Assembly: GCA_938084745.1 (NCBI GenBank)
Contig: CALKEZ010000025.1
Span: 1-63,920 of the forward strand
Source of the DNA: an uncultured Gammaproteobacteria bacterium
Lineage (GTDB): Bacteria > Pseudomonadota > Gammaproteobacteria > Eutrophobiales > Eutrophobiaceae
Length of the DNA: 63,920 nt
Reading direction: 5' to 3'
Made by a program: the position numbers and the translations under genes. Position 1 is the first letter of the stretch, and each line of letters starts with the position of its first letter. Below are positions 18,191-27,251 of this stretch, one piece after another. Under the pieces are notes generated by a model, which was not told the DNA's origin, did not search any database, and saw only the letters and a list, made by a program, of their open reading frames with translations.

Positions 18191-18960
18191 ATAGACTCAA
18201 TATTCTTAAATTGTTTGTAAAGTAGAAATCCTGCCCAGGATAGTGCAAGCAAGATCAGGGTTATTCCGGTTGTATTAAATGTAGTTGCAATTTCTCTATG
18301 TGACTCAAGCTTGCCCATATCGATTAGCAGGGCATTCCAATCATGATAGCCTGGGCGATCAGCACCCGTTACACCACCCAATAACACCAATTGTTGATTA
18401 TAAGCATCATCGATATAAGGTGCACAGTCCATAAAATTTTGACCCAGCCACCAGAGTCCTACTGCGGCGCCAAAATTATTTTTACTTTTTATCATAAACG
18501 TCAACATGACAATCAACGGCATTAATAACTGGCCAAGAGTCCCGCCGAGTTTAGTCATAAACCAACCTAACGGCATAAATAACAAATGGCCGGCTTCATG
18601 AAAAACCAGGTTGATTCTGTGTAAGTAAGAATTGCCAATTTCAGTCGGGTGATTAATGAAGTCCATATTGATAAACTGCCAGCCCCAAATAGCAATACCT
18701 ATAAATACCAGTGCTCTTCCATAAAATACAAACGGGTTTACTTTATCTTCTACTGAAAACAGACTTGAAATAATGCTTTTAAACACGCTTGTTGTATTGG
18801 GAACGCCTGCTTTGTGATGCGTGACATTGTGCTGTTCCTGGCTTGCAAACTGTTGTTTCATCCATTTTGAAAAAATAATACCACAGGCGGGGCATGTGTC
18901 CGGATGGGTATCGTCGCTCGCTTGACGTTCGTGTTTACACTTGGGACAGGTTGTATACAT
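18187..18960 (-). CDS. Zinc-ribbon membrane protein with HEAGH metalloprotease motif
   Basis: A 257-residue protein from the ATG at 18960 (an in-frame TTG at 19014 would overlap the upstream gene). It starts with a zinc ribbon (CPKC at 5-8 and CPAC at 23-26). After a polar linker there are about four membrane segments. Helix two region carries HEAGH (121-125), and a following segment carries GQNFMDCAPYIDDA (173-186) with acidic residues that could be the third metal ligand. This resembles the M50 site-2-protease layout, but I do not recognise a named family. It overlaps dacB by 4 nt and follows the DUF2007 gene by 17 nt. Confidence 0.75.
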   Translation of the reverse strand: MYTTCPKCKHERQASDDTHPDTCPACGIIFSKWMKQQFASQEQHNVTHHKAGVPNTTSVFKSIISSLFSVEDKVNPFVFYGRALVFIGIAIWGWQFINMDFINHPTEIGNSYLHRINLVFHEAGHLLFMPLGWFMTKLGGTLGQLLMPLIVMLTFMIKSKNNFGAAVGLWWLGQNFMDCAPYIDDAYNQQLVLLGGVTGADRPGYHDWNALLIDMGKLESHREIATTFNTTGITLILLALSWAGFLLYKQFKNIESI

Positions 18961-18977
18961 GTTCGTGACTGGACGTT

Positions 18978-19292
18978 TTAGGCTATGGGACGTGAGGTTC
19001 CGCAAGACCAGCAAACTTCAAATTGGCCTTCAATTAATTCACCGCAAGAGCATTGCCAGTCTTCACTTTTTTCTGCGTTGGCAAGTACATTCTCAATCAG
19101 ACGTGTTGCGTATGCAAAATCAGTCTCATCATTTATCCAGACTTCCGGCCAACATTCATTAATCGGTAACTCACCAATGCCACCGGTTAAATTCATATTG
19201 CGGAGGTGGCAGTCAATATCATTTGCTTCAAGTATGCTATGTACATGGCCTGCCATGATCGCACTGTCACTACTATAAACACGTTTCATCAT
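18978..19292 (-). CDS. DUF2007 domain protein with C-terminal zinc ribbon
   Basis: A 104-residue protein. The N-terminal part (VYSSDSAIMAGHVHSILEAN, then GGIGELPINECWPEVWI) is the DUF2007 fold, related to PII-like small ligand-binding domains. The C-terminal 25 residues hold a zinc ribbon with CSC and CWSC cysteine pairs. DUF2007 proteins are predicted to be cytoplasmic and signal-related, but their function is not established. Upstream of the zinc-ribbon HEAGH gene; two zinc-ribbon proteins in a row is suggestive of a joint role. Confidence 0.82.
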   Translation of the reverse strand: MMKRVYSSDSAIMAGHVHSILEANDIDCHLRNMNLTGGIGELPINECWPEVWINDETDFAYATRLIENVLANAEKSEDWQCSCGELIEGQFEVCWSCGTSRPIA

Positions 19293-19310
19293 ATCTAGTG
19301 AGGGGTAATA

Positions 19311-19679
19311 TTACGATAAAAGTACAGCCAGACAAATAATCGAAACAAGCAAAGCGATGAGGCTTACTATAGTAATTCGATTTAACTGGGTAATCGTGTT
19401 TTTCAATTGTGTCGCAAGCGATTCATTTTGCCGGGCCAACTCTTCAATCAATTTAATCTGTTCGACATTGGATTCATCGTTTCTATCCAATCGTTCATGT
19501 AGTCGATCAACTTCCTGTTTTATACCATCAATTGTTTCCGGAATTTCTTCTTCAGGTTTAAGCTCGCTGCCTTGATCACGTATTAACTTGATCAGTCGCG
19601 TTGCGCCCTGAATGACGATGGGCGCTGTATTTAATATCGTATTGATTGTGCCAAGACTCATAATGGGTTTTTTAGCCAC
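19311..19679 (-). CDS. Coiled-coil protein with C-terminal membrane anchor
   Basis: A 122-residue protein that I do not recognise. The N-terminus (MSLGTINTILNTAPIVIQGA) is mildly hydrophobic, the middle (EEIPETIDGIKQEVDRLHER through residue ~95) is a heptad-rich coiled coil, and the last 20 residues (ITIVSLIALLVSIICLAVLL) form a tail-anchor-like membrane helix. It lies 18 nt upstream of the DUF2007 gene on the same strand and so probably heads the DUF2007-HEAGH-dacB group. Confidence 0.65.
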   Translation of the reverse strand: MAKKPIMSLGTINTILNTAPIVIQGATRLIKLIRDQGSELKPEEEIPETIDGIKQEVDRLHERLDRNDESNVEQIKLIEELARQNESLATQLKNTITQLNRITIVSLIALLVSIICLAVLLS

Positions 19680-19687
19680 AGATAGTT

Positions 19688-19975
19688 TTAGGTGTTTTTG
19701 ATGCTGTACTGATCAAAAAAAGGGGTATCAACCCCAACCGTTAACGGCCTAAAGTCTCTTGCTTTATAGGTTAAGGCGGCATCTTTACAGTCGCTAATTA
19801 TTTTCACAATAGCGGATGAAACTATGGGATGATTTATCTGGCCGTGGACGCCAAGACTCGAGGATAAGTTGTAAGGTCCGATTAATGTGGCATCGACACC
19901 CTTTTTCGACGAAGGTAAATTGACCAGATTTTTTCCTGATCTCAGGCGGCGGGCAAAGTTCTTTCTATTTGTCAT
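19688..19975 (-). pseudogene. Internally deleted HpcH/HpaI aldolase remnant
   Basis: A 95-residue ORF with a good GAGGA before its ATG. Residues 1-18 (MTNRKNFARRLRSGKNLV) look like the N-terminus of an HpcH/HpaI-family aldolase. The sequence then jumps to GVDATLIGPYNLSSSLGVHG, the GPxDLS signature near residue 170 of a full-length enzyme of about 255 residues. The end, RPLTVGVDTPFFDQ, matches the last family motif, with another shorter loss before it. The metal-binding Glu/Asp region and most of the barrel are gone, so aldolase activity is not expected. This reads as decay by internal deletion without loss of the frame; a repurposed small protein cannot be excluded. Confidence 0.6.
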
Positions 19976-20354
19976 TGCTGAATCCTCGCAAACATTCTCC
20001 TCAACTGTTCTCAATTAAACGATACAGGATATGATTATCAAATTACAGTCAACCCATTTGATTAAACCGAGTATATATAAACTATTTCTCTGCCAATAGG
20101 TCAGAAATTCATACCTGGCAGAGTTTATTGATCTTTACGCATAACGATATCATTGTGAAAGCTTTGTAAATAGGCCATTAATTTTTACTGCGCCAATATC
20201 TAATAATAGCGTGATTACATGCTAGAATCGGCCTGCGTAATTCCTGTCAATTATTCAGCTTTAATTTAATAGCGCACGCCATATACCTGTGCCTATGGAA
20301 TTTTCTCAGCTTATTGATTGTCATAAATCCAAACACAAATAAGAGCACTACAAT
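19976..20354. other. Intergenic region upstream of the Bat operon
   Basis: About 380 bp between divergent units. It contains an imperfect inverted repeat (CTCTGCCA near 20090 with TGGCAGAG near 20117) and an extended -10-like TGCTAGAAT at 20220-20228 that could drive the Bat operon from about 120 nt upstream. No coding sequence is evident. Confidence 0.4.
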
Positions 20355-21317
20355 ATGTCTGTCATTTCAGAAGTTCAACGTCTGCAATCCTATATTGGAA
20401 AGCACATTATCGGCCAGCATCAATTGGTGAATCGGTTATTGATCGCATTGCTTGCTGATGGCCATCTACTGGTGGAAGGTGCGCCAGGACTCGCTAAAAC
20501 CAGAGCCATCAAGGTACTGGCCGATGGTATTGAAGGCGATTTTCACCGCATCCAGTTTACCCCGGATTTGTTGCCAGCTGATTTAACAGGAACTGAAATC
20601 TACCGCCAGCAGGAAGGTAGTTTTGTATTTCAACAAGGTCCTTTATTCCACAATCTGGTACTTGCCGATGAAATCAACCGTGCCCCGGCCAAGGTTCAAT
20701 CGGCGCTGCTTGAAGCCATGGCAGAACGGCAAATTACGGTCGGCAAAGAAACCTATTCTTTACCGGGTTTATTTCTGGTAATGGCCACCCAAAACCCGAT
20801 CGAGCAGGAAGGGACATATCCATTACCCGAAGCACAGCTGGATCGTTTCCTGATGCATGTGACGATAGATTACCCCAATGCAGAGGAAGAACACGGCATC
20901 TTGAAGTTGGCACGTTCTGAAGCGAGGCAATCTGCGGCAACCGAGGTGATGACGCCAATTAAACAAGAGGATGTTTTTGCCGCACGTGAAGAAATACTGT
21001 CGTTATTCATGGCTGAGAATATTGAGCAATATATCCTGCAAATCGTGCTTGCTACCAGAAACGCAAGCGTTTACGGCGACGATCTTTCAAAGTGGTTGCA
21101 ATATGGCGCAAGCCCCCGGGCCACGATCACACTCGACAGATGTGCGCGTGCCCATGCCTGGTTACGCGAACGCGATTATGTCGGTCCGGAAGATGTCCAG
21201 GCCGTTGTACACGAAGTACTACGACACCGCTTGATTTTAAACTATGAGGCAGAGGCCGAAGGGATGACGACCGATACCGTTATCTCGGAACTAATAGCGC
21301 GTATCGCCGTACCTTAG
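20355..21317 (+). CDS. MoxR-family AAA+ ATPase
   Basis: A 320-residue AAA+ protein. Walker A is GAPGLAKT (42-49), Walker B is LVLADEINR (101-109), sensor 1 is ATQNP, and the arginine-finger region reads EGTYPLPEAQLDRFLMHV. The C-terminal lid ends QAVVHEVLRHRLILNYEAEA. MoxR ATPases act as chaperone-like helpers for neighbouring von Willebrand A proteins. It is the first gene of a tightly packed unit (DUF58, DUF4381, BatA, BatB-BatC, BatD, YkvA). Confidence 0.93.
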   Translation: MSVISEVQRLQSYIGKHIIGQHQLVNRLLIALLADGHLLVEGAPGLAKTRAIKVLADGIEGDFHRIQFTPDLLPADLTGTEIYRQQEGSFVFQQGPLFHNLVLADEINRAPAKVQSALLEAMAERQITVGKETYSLPGLFLVMATQNPIEQEGTYPLPEAQLDRFLMHVTIDYPNAEEEHGILKLARSEARQSAATEVMTPIKQEDVFAAREEILSLFMAENIEQYILQIVLATRNASVYGDDLSKWLQYGASPRATITLDRCARAHAWLRERDYVGPEDVQAVVHEVLRHRLILNYEAEAEGMTTDTVISELIARIAVP

Positions 21318-21328
21318 TCACTGTTGTC

Positions 21329-22258
21329 ATGCCAGTCGCACCTGAATTGATTCAAACACCGGCGAATATCACTACCGCGGGATTGATCGCGCTCAGTCAG
21401 AAGAGTCGCGGTTTATCACTTAAGGCGGGTCTGATCGGTGCATTACAGGCGGGTGATTATCAATCGGCTTTTAAAGGTCGGGGCATGGAATACGATGAGT
21501 CCCGGTTGTATCAAGCCGGTGATGATATCCGAAATATTGACTGGCGCGTTACAGCACGTACGGGAAAAGCACACACCAAATTATTCTGCGAAGAACGGGA
21601 ACGGCCCGTACATTTATGGGTAGATTTTCGCTCGCCGATGTTTTTTGCTACGCGTGGCAAATTCAAGGCCGTGATTGCGGCTGAACTCGCCAGTTTATTT
21701 GCCTGGACAGCACAACGCCAGGGTGACCGTGTCGGCGGTATCGTCTTTTCTGACACGATACATCATGAATTAAAACCGCAACGCGGCAAATCGGCGGTAT
21801 TGAAATTGATCAAACATATGGTCGAACATCCCGGTTGGCAACAACCGGAAATCAATGCAGGCAAACAGCAGGGTATATTGCATTCATTGGTTAATCTACG
21901 CCGTGTCGTTCGTCCCGGCAGCATGGTTATCCTGTTAAGTGATTTTCGGGGTTTTGATGAAAATATGCGCTCCCATTTAATCCGTCTACGTCAGCATAAT
22001 GAAGTTTTGATGGTGCATATTTATGATTGGCTGGAAGAGTTTTTACCTCCCGCAGGTCACTACCGGATAACGAATGGTAAACAGGAGTTGGAATTTGATA
22101 CTCACAATCAAAAACTGATTGATGATCACAGTAATAAGTTCAATGCGCATAAAAACTTATTATTAAAGCTAGCACGGTCCTGTCACATGAATTACCTGTG
22201 TTGCCGTACTGAAGATCAGCCCGATAAAATTATAAAAGAGGGTCTTCGTTCCAGATGA
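21329..22258 (+). CDS. DUF58 domain protein
   Basis: A 309-residue cytoplasmic protein with the family signature FKGRGMEYDESRLYQAGDDI followed by RNIDWRVTARTGKAHTKLF. The C-terminal half has a degenerate von Willebrand A-like fold (HLWVDFRSPMFFATRGKFKA). DUF58 proteins always accompany MoxR ATPases and are thought to be their partners. It starts 11 nt after moxR, and its stop overlaps the DUF4381 start (ATGA). Confidence 0.9.
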   Translation: MPVAPELIQTPANITTAGLIALSQKSRGLSLKAGLIGALQAGDYQSAFKGRGMEYDESRLYQAGDDIRNIDWRVTARTGKAHTKLFCEERERPVHLWVDFRSPMFFATRGKFKAVIAAELASLFAWTAQRQGDRVGGIVFSDTIHHELKPQRGKSAVLKLIKHMVEHPGWQQPEINAGKQQGILHSLVNLRRVVRPGSMVILLSDFRGFDENMRSHLIRLRQHNEVLMVHIYDWLEEFLPPAGHYRITNGKQELEFDTHNQKLIDDHSNKFNAHKNLLLKLARSCHMNYLCCRTEDQPDKIIKEGLRSR

Positions 22259-22758
22259 TGCCGGGAACTGATCCAGCAAGTTTGCCATTACGCGATATAC
22301 ATTTGCCTGACGCGGTCTCATGGTGGCCGCTGGCACCGGGTTGGTGGATATTGTGTTTATTGATCATCCTGCTCGGTTTATTGGTGGTCTATCTTGTCAG
22401 ACGCCGTCGTCGGCGCCGTTTATCAGCAATCTACATGGCCAGACAGGAACTGCACAAAATTCAGCGTGAATTCGATTTAAAACAGGACAAAGCCGTTCTG
22501 GTAAAACAAGTATCAGAATTAATACGACGTTTAAGCATTAGTCTTTTCCAGCGCGAGCAAGCTGCTGCATTAATCGGGGAAGATTGGCTGAAATTTCTCG
22601 ATCAGTATTCAGATAACAAACAATTCACCAGTGGCATCGGTCGCGTTTTGATTGAAGCTCCCTATCAGGCCAATCCTGATGTTAATAGCAGTGCTTTAAT
22701 TGACTTGGTCGCTTCATGGATAGCGGCTGTCGAAAAAAACAAGAGGGTCAGTAAATGA
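22255..22758 (+). CDS. DUF4381 domain membrane protein
   Basis: A 167-residue protein with one membrane helix (about residues 22-48, ending in an Arg-rich stop RRRRRR). The motif LPDAVSWWPLAPGWWI just before the helix is typical of DUF4381, and a helical cytoplasmic domain follows. It is a regular member of Bat/MoxR operons of unknown role. It overlaps both neighbours by 4 nt. Confidence 0.88.
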   Translation: MMPGTDPASLPLRDIHLPDAVSWWPLAPGWWILCLLIILLGLLVVYLVRRRRRRRLSAIYMARQELHKIQREFDLKQDKAVLVKQVSELIRRLSISLFQREQAAALIGEDWLKFLDQYSDNKQFTSGIGRVLIEAPYQANPDVNSSALIDLVASWIAAVEKNKRVSK

Positions 22759-23756
22759 TTCATTTCGACTGGCCCTGGATTGCCGTTTTATTACCGCTAC
22801 CGCTAATTATTCGTTTCTTAATGCAACCGGCTGAGGTGGTAAATGAAGCCGCATTGCGTGTACCTTTCCTCGAAGAGTTCTCTGCGGAAATAAATAGTGG
22901 CCATCATGTTGATGTCAAACGTCGCTTGCTCTGGTTAGCGATTATTGCATGGTGTTGTTTGATCATTGCCGGTATGCGACCGCAATGGCTTGGTGACTTT
23001 ATCGATATCCCGATAAGTGGCCGCGACCTGATGTTAGCCGTTGATCTCTCTGGCAGCATGGAAGAAGAAGACTTCATATTGAAAGGTGAGCGCGTTAATC
23101 GCTTAACCGCAACTAAATACGTTGCCGGTGAATTTATTGAGCGACGATTGGGTGACCGGCTGGGTTTAATCCTCTTTGGTGAACAGGCTTACTTACAAAC
23201 GCCACTGACCTTTGATCGTTTAACAGTAAAAACATTATTGTATGAATCCGCTATCGGTCTTGCCGGTAAATCTACTGCAATTGGCGATGCCATCGGTCTG
23301 GCAGTAAAGCGCTTACGCGATCAGGATGAAAAGAGTCGAGTCCTTATCCTGTTAACTGATGGCGCCAACACCGCCGGTGAAGTCGAACCTTTAGCCGCGG
23401 CCGATCTGGCCGCTCGCGAAAACATGAAGATATACACTATTGGTATTGGTGCGGATGAAATGATTGTGCGTTCAATTTTTGGATCGCGTCGTGTTAATCC
23501 ATCCGCCGATCTCGATGAAAAAACATTGAGTGCCATTGCCGAAAAAACAGGCGGTCGTTATTTTCGGGCAAGGGATACAGAACAACTCGAACAAATCTAT
23601 GCGTTGCTTGATGAACTCGAGCCGGTAGAGAAAGATGTGCAGCGCTTCAGACCGCAAACGGCATTATTTTATTGGCCTTTGGCGATGGGATTAATATTGA
23701 TGTTTGCAGTCATTTTGTCGCGTAACAGCTCAGGAATAAAAGCGCGTGTGGGCTGA
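22755..23756 (+). CDS. batA: BatA-like von Willebrand factor A membrane protein
   Basis: A 333-residue protein with two N-terminal membrane helices (about 8-24 and 57-73), a VWA domain and a C-terminal helix. The metal-ion-dependent adhesion site is intact: DLSGS at 97-101, Thr in QTPLT and Asp in LLTDGANTAGEV. BatA is the VWA partner of the MoxR ATPase at the cytoplasmic membrane, associated with aerotolerance or envelope stress in other bacteria. Its end overlaps the GTG start of the next gene by 11 nt. Confidence 0.9.
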   Translation: MIHFDWPWIAVLLPLPLIIRFLMQPAEVVNEAALRVPFLEEFSAEINSGHHVDVKRRLLWLAIIAWCCLIIAGMRPQWLGDFIDIPISGRDLMLAVDLSGSMEEEDFILKGERVNRLTATKYVAGEFIERRLGDRLGLILFGEQAYLQTPLTFDRLTVKTLLYESAIGLAGKSTAIGDAIGLAVKRLRDQDEKSRVLILLTDGANTAGEVEPLAAADLAARENMKIYTIGIGADEMIVRSIFGSRRVNPSADLDEKTLSAIAEKTGGRYFRARDTEQLEQIYALLDELEPVEKDVQRFRPQTALFYWPLAMGLILMFAVILSRNSSGIKARVG

Positions 23757-25542
23757 ATTCCATTTTATCCGTCCTTACTGGTTCATTGCCATTGTTCCCC
23801 TGGTGCTATTGCTGTGGATGTTGGCCAAACGACACCTGGTTAACAAGCATTGGGAGAGTGTTTGTGATCCTGAATTATTACCCTATATATTAGTTGGCAA
23901 AGCGGGTTCAAAAAAATATACGAATATCTCCTTGCTCGGTATTGTCAGCCTGTTAATGATCATTGCATTGGCAGGTCCAACCTGGGAACGTTTACCAGAA
24001 CCTGTGTTTAAAAAGGAATCGGCACTGGTTATTGCAATGGACCTATCATTGTCGATGTATGCTGATGACATAAAACCAAGTCGCATTGAACGTGCACGCT
24101 TTAAAATCTCGGATCTGCTTGATCTCAGAGACGAAGGCCAGACAGCATTAATTGTTTATGCCGGTGATGCCTTCACTGTAACGCCGCTGACAGATGATAT
24201 TAAAACAATAAAATCACAACTGACTGCACTGACACCGCGTATCATGCCCGCACCTGGCAGTAATGCTGGCATAGCCATTAAAAAATCGACTGAATTGTTA
24301 AAACAGGCCGGTAATAGCACAGGACATATATTACTGGTGACGGACGAAGTCGATAAAAAATATGAAGCCAGTTTTATGAAAGCCCGGGATCAGGGTTATA
24401 ACGTCTCCATTCTGGGCGTAGGCACAGAAGAAGGAGCGCCGGTAAAGCTGGAACAGGGTGGTTTTCTAAAAGACCAGGCTGGCACGATTGTGATTCCACA
24501 ATTGAATCAGAACATCCTGCGTCAACTGGCAAGTTCGGGCGGTGGTTATTATGAAACGAGTCAACTGAACGATGGTGATATCGAAAGGCTTAATCGTCTT
24601 TTCGATAGCGGTCTTGAAACAAACAATGAAACCAAATCCGAGTTTGAAACCGATCGATGGCGCGAGTTTGGGCCGTGGTTGATCCTGTTTATTATTCCCG
24701 TTGTGGCGTTTGGCTTTCGTCGTGGCTATTTAGCCCTGTTCGTCTGTGTGCTTCTGCAAACGCCGGATGATGCGATGGCATTTCAGTGGAGTGATCTCTG
24801 GTTAAACAAGGACCAAAAAGCCATGCAAGCTTTTGAAGACGAGCAAGCGGCAGTTGCCGCTGAACTGTTCAAGAACAGGGAATGGAAGGCCGCCGCGAAA
24901 TACCGTGCCGGTGAATTTGCCGCAGCAGAAGAATTGCTGAATGAGAAAAAAGACGAGCGTAGTCTTTACAATAAGGGTAATGCGCTCGCCAAACAGGGAC
25001 GTTATGAAGAGGCTATCGCGGCCTATGATGAAGTACTTGAGCATCGACCTGATGATGAAGACGCTATTTTTAATCGTGATTTGGTAAAGAAAGAACTGGA
25101 AAAAGAACAACAGCAGCAAAACCAACAGGATCAGCAAGAATCAGAGTCGGACAAACAATCTGAGCAAGACTCTGATTCAGAACAACAATCCGACTCCGGC
25201 CAACAGAGCAAGGATAAACAGGACCAGCAGCAATCGTCTTCTGAGCAACAGCAGCAAGAAGAGCAGGAAAATAAAAACGCAGAACAACAGCAGGCAGATA
25301 AAGAACAGGAGCAAAAACAGCAGTCTGACAAAGAAATGAAAGAGCAGGCAGAGAAAGAGGCGAATGAGCAGGAACAAACAGAGTCACAACCCACACCAAC
25401 TGAACTTGATGAAGAACAACAGGCGACGGAACAATGGTTGCGTCGTATACCGGACGATCCTTCCGGATTATTAAGACGAAAATTCAAGTATCAATATCAA
25501 CAACAAAACAAACAGTCGGCAGCGGATGAAAAATATTGGTAA
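23746..25542 (+). CDS. BatB-BatC fusion: VWA domain plus TPR and Gln/Glu-rich tail
   Basis: A 598-residue protein with a GTG start inside the end of batA. N-terminal half: two membrane helices, a VWA domain with DLSLS (99-103) and LLVTDEVDKKYEA, and a third helix near 305-325 (FGPWLILFIIPVVAFGFRRG). After a further hydrophobic stretch comes a BatC-like TPR module (AKYRAGEFAAAEELLNEKKD, YNKGNALAKQGRYEEAIAAY). The tail, about 455-565, is a low-complexity Gln/Glu/Asp/Ser run, and the end FKYQYQQQNKQ is the usual BatC C-terminus. BatB and BatC are separate in some operons and fused in others. Confidence 0.88.
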   Translation: MWAEFHFIRPYWFIAIVPLVLLLWMLAKRHLVNKHWESVCDPELLPYILVGKAGSKKYTNISLLGIVSLLMIIALAGPTWERLPEPVFKKESALVIAMDLSLSMYADDIKPSRIERARFKISDLLDLRDEGQTALIVYAGDAFTVTPLTDDIKTIKSQLTALTPRIMPAPGSNAGIAIKKSTELLKQAGNSTGHILLVTDEVDKKYEASFMKARDQGYNVSILGVGTEEGAPVKLEQGGFLKDQAGTIVIPQLNQNILRQLASSGGGYYETSQLNDGDIERLNRLFDSGLETNNETKSEFETDRWREFGPWLILFIIPVVAFGFRRGYLALFVCVLLQTPDDAMAFQWSDLWLNKDQKAMQAFEDEQAAVAAELFKNREWKAAAKYRAGEFAAAEELLNEKKDERSLYNKGNALAKQGRYEEAIAAYDEVLEHRPDDEDAIFNRDLVKKELEKEQQQQNQQDQQESESDKQSEQDSDSEQQSDSGQQSKDKQDQQQSSSEQQQQEEQENKNAEQQQADKEQEQKQQSDKEMKEQAEKEANEQEQTESQPTPTELDEEQQATEQWLRRIPDDPSGLLRRKFKYQYQQQNKQSAADEKYW

Positions 25543-25544
25543 CT

Positions 25545-27251
25545 ATGAATATGAATTACAAAATACTAATCACATTATTATTGTTGTTTGTCAGTCAGAC
25601 ATTGCTAGCAGAAGTCACTGTTAAAGTTGACCGTGATCCTGTCGTGGTCGATGAATCGTTTCATATAATTTTTGAAAGTGACCAGCAAATTGATGCCGAC
25701 CCTGATTTTAGTCCATTGAGTGGAATGTTCACGATATTGAATAGTAGTCGTCGTAGTAATACGCAAATCATCAATGGCAAGGTAAGTCATTCACAGATGT
25801 GGATATTAACCCTCATTCCAAACCAAACCGGCCGCTTGAAGATTCCTGCTATTAAATTTGGCAATGAACTCACAAAGCCATCAAGTATCAATGTTATCGT
25901 CGCTGCACCACCAGCAAAGGGTAAAAAAACGGATGATGTCTTCATCGAGATTGAAGTAAATACTAAAACGCCTTATGTCCAGGCGCAGCTTATTTATACC
26001 GTTAAATTATTCCGTTCCGTGGCTACTAATAACGCAAGTTTATCTGAACCCGAGTTAAGCGGCGGTCAGGCAGTAATCAATAAAATTGGAGAGGACAGTA
26101 GTTACGAAACGCAACATAATGGCAAGCGTTATGTTGTTATTCAACGGCAATACGTCATCTTTCCACAGAGTAGTGGTGTCTTGAGAATTGAGCCCATTAT
26201 ATTTCAGGGACAAGTCGGGGGCGCCGGCGGATTTTTTAGCTTTGACCCTTATGGTCCACAACCGAAATCCATTATAAAACGTTCTGAAGCTGTTGAATTG
26301 CATGTTAAGCCTATTCCTGATTCCTTCACTGGCGATACCTGGCTACCTGCCAATCAACTCATGATTCAGGAACAGTGGTCTGTTGATCCGTCCAGACTGG
26401 AACAGGGTGAAGCTACAACGCGCACATTAACCTTAATGGCGAATGGCCTGGCAGCAAGTAATCTGCCGTCAATCAAGAGTCATTTGCCCGACTCTTTAAA
26501 AGAGTATCCCGATCAACCTGAATTTGAAGAATCAAATAATGCTGATGGTTATATCGGAACCCGTCGTGACAAGATGGCAATAATTCCAACCGAACCCGGC
26601 GACTACACGTTACCGGCTATCAGAATTCCCTGGTGGAATATTGCTACTGACAAGATGGAAGTTGCAGAATTACCTGAACGTACTATTCATGTTGAAGCGA
26701 ATGCCGCAATAGCAGCTAATAAGGTTAACGAGCAACCTTCAGCACCGGATCAAGTCGCAAGCATTGAGCCCGGTAGCAATGAACAACTCCAGACCATGAA
26801 TACAGTTGCAGTTAACGACGAGCCGGTCTGGAAGTGGGCCAGTGCAGTTTTGTTCGTGCTGTGGCTGCTAACATTGTTTCTTTTCTGGAAGAGCAAACAA
26901 CAAGTTGAGGTTATCAGCGATAAAGCAGAACAAAAAATATCCAGTCGCAAATATCTAAGACAGCTACATCAAGCATGTAAGGACAATAATCCCGCAGCGA
27001 CCAGGCAAGCACTGCAGCAATGGGCTAATAGTATGTGGCCCGATAAACAGGTAAACAGTCTTGATGCCATAAAAGCATTATGTGATGAAGACTTCACTAA
27101 GCAACTGGAGGGACTGAATAGTTGTCTTTATGGCAACAAGACAGGCACATGGGACGGCAAGGCATTTTTAAACAGTTTTGAATCTCAGAAATGCGAAACA
27201 AATCAGACAGTTCGAGTTAACGGTAAATTGGAACCATTATATAAAACGTGA
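25545..27251 (+). CDS. batD: BatD-family protein
   Basis: A 568-residue protein from the ATG at 25545; an in-frame TTG at 25536 is only a longer reading. The signal peptide ends near LLA before EVTVKVDRD. The mature N-terminal region consists of repeated beta-sandwich domains (VDRDPVVVDESFHIIFESDQ; FIEIEVNTKTPYVQAQLIYT), and a membrane helix is at about 430-450 (WASAVLFVLWLLTLFLFW) before a cytoplasmic tail. It is the usual large periplasmic partner of BatA/BatB (BatD/DUF7939). It starts 2 nt after the BatB-BatC stop. Confidence 0.9.
   Translation: MNMNYKILITLLLLFVSQTLLAEVTVKVDRDPVVVDESFHIIFESDQQIDADPDFSPLSGMFTILNSSRRSNTQIINGKVSHSQMWILTLIPNQTGRLKIPAIKFGNELTKPSSINVIVAAPPAKGKKTDDVFIEIEVNTKTPYVQAQLIYTVKLFRSVATNNASLSEPELSGGQAVINKIGEDSSYETQHNGKRYVVIQRQYVIFPQSSGVLRIEPIIFQGQVGGAGGFFSFDPYGPQPKSIIKRSEAVELHVKPIPDSFTGDTWLPANQLMIQEQWSVDPSRLEQGEATTRTLTLMANGLAASNLPSIKSHLPDSLKEYPDQPEFEESNNADGYIGTRRDKMAIIPTEPGDYTLPAIRIPWWNIATDKMEVAELPERTIHVEANAAIAANKVNEQPSAPDQVASIEPGSNEQLQTMNTVAVNDEPVWKWASAVLFVLWLLTLFLFWKSKQQVEVISDKAEQKISSRKYLRQLHQACKDNNPAATRQALQQWANSMWPDKQVNSLDAIKALCDEDFTKQLEGLNSCLYGNKTGTWDGKAFLNSFESQKCETNQTVRVNGKLEPLYKT

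Noticed and set aside
25131..25487. Open minus-strand frame rich in Ser and Cys within the BatB-BatC gene
   Set aside because: It is the complement of the Gln/Glu/Asp/Ser-rich tail codons. Low complexity, no start signal, and fully inside a solid gene.
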